Part shown: positions 55,394-60,000 of the stretch, in pieces
Layout of the letters: every line of letters begins with the position of its first letter
Position numbering within the stretch: the first letter of the stretch is position 1
Assembly (NCBI GenBank): GCA_030704615.1
Contig: CM060733.1
Span: 36,830,001 to 36,890,000, forward strand
Direction: 5' to 3'
Length of the DNA stretch: 60,000 nucleotides
From: Takakia lepidozioides
Lineage: Eukaryota > Streptophyta > Takakiopsida > Takakiales > Takakiaceae
Notes under the pieces: generated by a model
What the model saw: the letters and a program-made list of their open reading frames with translations, nothing else
Database searches by the model: none
Told to the model about the DNA's origin: nothing
Position numbers and translations under genes: made by a program

Positions 55394-55672
55394 TTAGAGA
55401 TTTGCTAGTTTCAAGATGATGGATTTCTGTTGATCAAAAGCTGCATCCCCTTCTTTTGGCGCAAGATACGATCGTCGAGAAAGAGCATCATTGAAGATGT
55501 CCAGGACGGTAGGTAATAACAAAATCAAACCTTACTAGTGACATACTTCATCTCGCGTGACGTCGATTCAAAACAATAAAATACTTGAGGTTTTTGTGAT
55601 TGATATAAACTGTGACCTGATGTTTAGCTCCCTCCAATAGATGACGTCACTCCTAAAAAACATCAATAATCG

Positions 55673-56112
55673 CTAGAAGTTCATTGTCATAGATTTCATA
55701 ATTGATCTCCGCAGCGGAAAATTTGCGAGAACAAAAATCATCAGGGTGAAGTCGGCCATTTGTACCGTATTGAGAGAGTACCTGCCAAGTGCAAAGTCCG
55801 ATGCATCTGCTTCCAAAAAGAATGGTTTAGATGGGTCTACATGTACCAGTATTGGAGCTGTTGTGAATGTCTGCTTCAGCCTTTCAAATGCTTGGTCAGC
55901 CTTCTCGTCCCATACAAATTTGTCATTCCATGTGAGTCGTGTCAATGGTGCAGCAATTTTGGAGTAGTCATTGATGAAGATTAAATCCCAGAAAACATTG
56001 TACATCTCGGACCGAAGTTGGTTAATCCACTCGATGATGGTTTGTATTTTTTTCTGATCCATAAGGACTCATTTGTCGGAAATAATGTAACCCAAAAACT
56101 CGACTTCACGAC
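55673..56112 (-). pseudogene. Ty3 reverse transcriptase end and RNase H start
   Basis: From about 56112 the reading REVEFLGYIISDK enters the last reverse-transcriptase motif, interrupted by a TGA, and goes on in the 56062-55673 frame with TIIEWINQLRSE, YSKIAAPLTRLTW, WDEKADQAFERLKQ and [19 protein letters not shown], the junction of reverse transcriptase and RNase H. The catalytic part of the reverse transcriptase with its YxDD motif is absent. Confidence 0.75.
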
Positions 56113-56581
56113 GCATCAGATCGCTTCTCTTGACGTCTTTCGAACAAACGATTATCGCATGCAATGACTTGGGTGATGAATTTACTCATTGTACTTACGT
56201 TTGACATTGTCAGCAACAAATATTTTATATCATTTTTTAGGCCACACCGAAACTGACTAATGAGACTCTTCTCATTCCAGTCGAGGTCGCACGCAAGTTG
56301 TCAAAATTCGGCAGCATAAACAAAAGCTGGACGTGCTCATTGTCGAAGATTTCGCATCTTTATCTCTGCAACTCTCTCTCTATCATTTTCTCCAAACATT
56401 GTAGTGAATTTAGACATGAACGCTTCAAAATTGTATAGTAAACGCGAATTTTTCTCTAATAGCGGTGCAAACCAAGATAGGATAGTGCCGGATAGAAGGG
56501 TGCCCACAAATCACACTTGAATACCTTCATCAGGGTAGCGTTGTGGATGTAGTCGTAGGAACAATCGTACTTGTTGAACGA
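56113..56581 (-). pseudogene. Ty3 gag fragment
   Basis: Minus-strand text with WFAPLLEKNSRLL, FEAFMSKFTTMFGENDRERV and LISQFRCGLKNDIKYLLLT is the usual gag capsid pattern of plant Ty3 elements. Stops occur at several points. It passes at about 56112 directly into the end of reverse transcriptase, so the zinc knuckle and protease are deleted. Confidence 0.65.
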
Positions 56582-56685
56582 TAATGGTACATCACGGTAA
56601 ATCATGGCAACTTTCGGATAACATGGTAACTTGATAACTTCTGGGATTTACTCCTGGTAAGTTCCTCTGGGCTATGTCCATGACA
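56582..56685 (-). repeat. 5' LTR remnant of the Ty3 element
   Basis: About 104 bases that match the first part of the 3' LTR (start TGTCATGGACATAGCCCAGA). It then joins gag sequence directly; the rest of the LTR, the primer-binding site and the gag start are missing. Confidence 0.7.
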
Positions 56686-57829
56686 GACAGAAGAGAAACC
56701 CAGATGAAGTGGAGAGGCTCTCAATATTGACATGAGTACAAAGGGAAGAATGAACGTAAGACAGACAGTCCTGAAGATCAGCGAGCCAGAGCAACTGAGA
56801 GGGAAAAAATGGCATGCGTGCACAGGGCAGGCTCTTATACGGATTGTCAAACAGTATGAGGTTGATGTGTTCACATTACAGAGATGCATTTGGAGTGTCA
56901 TGGATCAACAAATTGTCGCCCTTGATATGTTTTTTCGTGTATTCTAGTCGTTATTATGTGTCCTCCAGAGCATAAATTCAAGTAGGAATCTAAAATCCTC
57001 CGAACATTAAGGGGTCCATAAGTTATTACGGCCAATGCGAATAACTGACTGACTCGAGATCTGGAATCTGACATCCAAAGCACTAGAGAAGCAACAAATC
57101 CAATGTTGAATTAACGATGCAAGAGAAGGAATAGTCGGCGACAAAAGTGGCCGCATCTTAAGGCTATTGTGATGAGCCGACGACCATCTATGACAAGGTG
57201 ACTTTAAGTAACCGCAATGAATATGGGGCTGTAGATGAGGTGTAGGTAGAGAAAATGTGAGACCAATCAAATCCCATATGCACGTCCCGACACCTCATTA
57301 TTGAACCTAAGAATAATATTTTATCATTGGATGAAATAAGAGCCTACGCGGATGAAACAGACGTATACTAGATGAGATGACTGCCCTAGTGGATGATTCA
57401 ACTCCCCTCATGGATGAGCGTCGTCACAGGAACCCGCAATCATTCTAGGGTGTTCATTTTATGAAGGCGTCGAATTGCCGCGCCGTAACGCTTTGGACAA
57501 ACTAGTGGAGTCCATTCATTACTGACAGTCATGTCATATCATTGATTGTACCTGCATAAATTTAGGGGTCCTTAGCGAACCGTTGGGACAAACATCCCGC
57601 CTTTCATTCATCCATGCATCAAGGCCACAAACTGTCGGATGCGACATAACACCGACGGTTGAGATCACAAGTGGTAAGGCATATAATAAGGAGTGACCAA
57701 AAGGATTTTGCATTCATTTAAGACACGCGGAAGCCCTGCTCAATTTTGGTAAGAGGTGCGAGAGAGAGCGACTGAGTGAGGGAGGCAAAGAGGTGAAGAT
57801 CGAGGAAACGAGAGAGTGAGCACTATAAC
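56686..57829. other. non-coding spacer
   Basis: No gene recognised. Short open frames on both strands lack supported motifs. Confidence 0.4.
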
Positions 57830-58600
57830 AGATCGCGGTATATATGACTGTATATATGACTATCCCGTAGTCATAACCAGTACATATGACTGCTATGATT
57901 TTAAGTTGTGCAAACCAAGTGAATACAATGAGTACAGTATGGTCGGTCATGGATGACTGTAGTCAGATGAACCACATGATACATCTCACTGTCATGTGGC
58001 AGTCATATGTACTTCTACCATACATGACTTGTGTTGCTGCAAATTGTACACGTGTCTCTTTCTAATAAGTCCAAGAGGTTTTGTGGATGTGCGCCATATG
58101 GCGTCTCCCGAAACTGCCAAGTGGCATATCCATGAGGAGGATCTACAGTCATTGTCTTGACTACAACCATGCTTATATGGACACGTGACATATAATGAGG
58201 AGGTCTTGCAGTCATTGTCGTGACTACAAACAACCTCATATGTGGACACGTGGCATCATATGGGGGGTTTGTTTTGAATTTTTAAATGTATTTAACAGTC
58301 AAAACCACGATTATGCTTATAGGATCTCCTTGCCAGGTGGTTTCTGTTGGATATCACACGTGTCAATGTATGAATGGAGGTTGTTCAGTGATGTTAAAGT
58401 GATATTGCTTACTACCTATAGTATAACCCTAGTCGTGCACATGTCTTTCTATAATCTATACTTCTACTGCTATAATGATTCTACCTACTGTAGTTTACTA
58501 CCTATACTAGAACCATAGTCATGCATATGTTTGTCTGTGATCTGCACTTCTACTGCTATAGTAATTCTAACTACTGACTGCAGTAACCCACATGACTGAT
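57830..58600. repeat. region of local tandem duplications with TATGACT words and ACGTG boxes
   Basis: TATATATGACTGTATATATG occurs near 57838. Two adjacent units of about 64 bp lie at 58133-58196 and 58197-58261 (both with CAGTCATTGTC, TGACTACAA and GGACACGTG). Two units of about 86 bp lie at about 58410-58495 and 58496-58582 (both with ACTACCTATA and CACTTCTACTGCTATA or a near form). ACGTG cores are found near 58049, 58183, 58247 and 58357. Confidence 0.65.
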
Positions 58601-58751
58601 ACAACAACAGATTAGGGTTAGTAATATCTAATACAGATACAAAAGAAATACATTAGCCTACCAAAGATCACAGTGACAAAAAATTGACTCTGCAAATGAA
58701 AGCTTTATTCACAGGCAAGAATGACAAGAAAGAATAAAGTGAGAAAGTGCA
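58601..58751. other. short spacer
   Basis: Nothing recognised. Confidence 0.4.
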
Positions 58752-58995
58752 ATGGACATAACATAGACACTTAAGATAGTAGTAGATGTAAAAAGACAAT
58801 TGTCAGTCAAATTTACAAGAAAGCACCGGAGTCCCAAAATCTGGCTCCTGAAACAACAGTCTGACCAAGTATAAAGGACATTACATAGGCATCGAAGATA
58901 ACAGCAGATGTAAAAAGAGATTGTCTAAAACAATTACCAGGACCAAATTTACAATATAGCACCGGAGTCCCAAAATCATGCTTATCAAAATACAG
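58752..58995. repeat. two tandem units of about 120 bp
   Basis: The units at about 58752-58872 and 58873-58995 share AGCACCGGAGTCCCAAAATC, AGATGTAAAAAGA and GGACATNACATAG-like words. They are diverged and non-coding. Confidence 0.7.
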
Positions 58996-59390
58996 TCTAA
59001 GGGGGGTAGCATAACATACATGTTGTCATGATAATCTTAAAATTTCATGCTTTGACTCACTAGCCATGATATACAGCCGTGCATCAGCTATGTAAAAATC
59101 CCAAATGTTGATTTGTGGAGACGGTTCCTAGGTTAGTAACTTCATGCTCACTGCATTTACACCACAACCACAAACACATGAGTCCTTGAGAGATACAAAA
59201 TTGAGCCTTATCAAGCTATTCGACACATCACAAACCTAATGAAGACATCAGTTAGCATATTACATCACCATCACATACAAGAAATGACCCAAATTGATTC
59301 GAAAATCTCATTCTACAGATAGCAACATAGGTGCGACAAAGAATACATACATGATTTGAGGTGAGTAGTGGCTGTATAGCGGTGGGGAGG
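58996..59390. other. non-coding spacer
   Basis: Nothing recognised. Confidence 0.4.
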
Positions 59391-59720
59391 TCATTTTTTG
59401 ACCACCTTGACCAATTTGTCGCTCCAAAGTGTGATGCTATCCAAAGCGTGTTTCAGCTCAGTTTGGGGCGGTTTAACTGTCGTATTGTGGTAAGGCAGTG
59501 GCGCATTCAGAATCATTACTTCATCCACAAGAACTGCAACGTATCCCAACGACACCTCTTTGTACCCACATGGAGGTTTTGTCCCCTCTAAGCCCATTAC
59601 CGCATCCCCTCCTGCTTTGCATTTAGACACTGCTTCCATAAGTACTACGACATCTCCTCTTTTCACCTGCCACAAACCACGACAGCAAATCAGAACCAAT
59701 ATCTTGAAACCTGTCACCAT
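59391..59720 (-). CDS. uncharacterised ORF, possible exon
   Basis: A 109-residue frame with balanced composition, including KRGDVVVLMEAVSKCKAGGD and GYVAVLVDEVMILNAPLPYH. It reads more like protein than the neighbouring spacer and may be an exon of a minus-strand gene or transposon protein that starts beyond the window. Family unknown; the opposite-strand frame at 59361-59591 looks like a shadow. Confidence 0.3.
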   Translation of the reverse strand: MVTGFKILVLICCRGLWQVKRGDVVVLMEAVSKCKAGGDAVMGLEGTKPPCGYKEVSLGYVAVLVDEVMILNAPLPYHNTTVKPPQTELKHALDSITLWSDKLVKVVKK

Positions 59721-60000
59721 CTACAAACATGTACAAAGGCTTTATAGTCCTCATTCATCTCATGTCCCTCTACACAACTATACAGAAGACATTTATAACC
59801 AAGTTTGATAACTAACAGTGATTCAAACCAATTCACACATATATAAAGTTCTAATAAAAAGAATGACATTAATCCATTATGCTCAATGGCCGGAGGTAGT
59901 TGGCTGATTTGCACTGGCATTGCTGCCCTTGTTGCTGAACCAAAGATTGTTATTCCCTATCCAACCCACAACATGCCCAAGCAGGTTAGAACAATGAATG
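59721..60000. other. window end, non-coding or unresolved
   Basis: No supported feature. A minus-strand reading near 59800-59900 is short and without motif. Confidence 0.3.

Larger units (their letters stand above)
53225..56685 (-). mobile_element. Ty3 (gypsy) LTR retrotransposon, chromovirus-like, internally deleted
   Basis: On the minus strand the order is LTR remnant (56685-56582), gag (about 56570-56112), the end of reverse transcriptase and the start of RNase H (about 56090-55673), the integrase N-terminal region (55393-55097), integrase core (54964-54641), integrase C-terminus (54462-54115), a chromodomain-like end, polypurine tract and LTR. This pol order (reverse transcriptase, RNase H, integrase) is that of Ty3 elements. 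Protease, the zinc knuckle and most of reverse transcriptase are missing, and most of the 5' LTR is gone. GACAG follows the right end at 56686; no matching copy was found on the left. Confidence 0.8.

Overview
The window is nuclear DNA of a streptophyte (green plant lineage). The evidence is a plant-type casein-kinase-1-like MUT9-like kinase gene split into 16 exons with canonical GT-AG introns, a DUF1644 zinc-finger gene, PLS-type pentatricopeptide (PPR) sequence, and plant-style CACTA, Mutator-like, LINE and Ty3 elements. The gene density is low and the spacers are rich in transposons, which fits a large genome. A charophycean alga or a seed-free land plant is my best guess, but the species cannot be fixed from sequence alone. 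There are no bacterial-style operons; most open frames are decayed transposon genes.

Layout. 1-4.9 kb: a Mutator-like element with a transposase core, a short spliceosomal intron and a SWIM zinc finger, broken by frame changes. 4.9-11.8 kb: LTR-retrotransposon pieces, with a minus-strand LTR plus primer-binding site and gag-like region, then a plus-strand coiled-coil ORF with stops, a polypurine tract and a duplicated 3' LTR. The two LTRs are inverted relative to each other and carry CACAGCC-rich minisatellites. The right LTR interrupts a Pro/Tyr-rich minus-strand ORF at 11.8-12.7 kb. 13.4-20.1 kb: two nearly identical 242-bp repeats bracket a probable two-exon gene that fuses an En/Spm-type transposase-associated domain to an FCP1/NIF phosphatase domain, and a truncated LINE. 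20.6-21.0 kb: the tail of another LINE. 21.9-26.4 kb: a small two-exon ORF divergent from a CACTA Tnp2 pseudogene with at least five premature stops.

26.4-33 kb: PPR-derived debris, including a tandem array of about ten roughly 125-bp units copied from PPR coding sequence, a longer PPR fragment, and remnants that resemble the PDF motif of organellar DNA-binding proteins and lie in inverted orientation at the two sides. 33-37 kb: AT-rich spacer with hairpin repeats, a 200-bp MITE-like element, and a ten-unit tandem array directly upstream of the kinase gene. 37.5-43.3 kb: the kinase gene, intact in frame over 764 codons including the stop. 43.3-50 kb: no gene, but a 1.56-kb non-autonomous transposon holding two smaller nested ones. 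50.1-51.4 kb: the intact DUF1644 gene on the minus strand. 52.9-56.7 kb: a LINE remnant and a heavily deleted Ty3 chromovirus-like element on the minus strand. 56.7-60 kb: spacer with local tandem duplications and a cluster of ACGTG boxes.

Only the kinase and the DUF1644 gene look like conserved, functional host genes. The transposase-domain/phosphatase fusion is the most interesting possible new gene. Exon models are read by eye from splice signals and family similarity; no search or alignment program was run.
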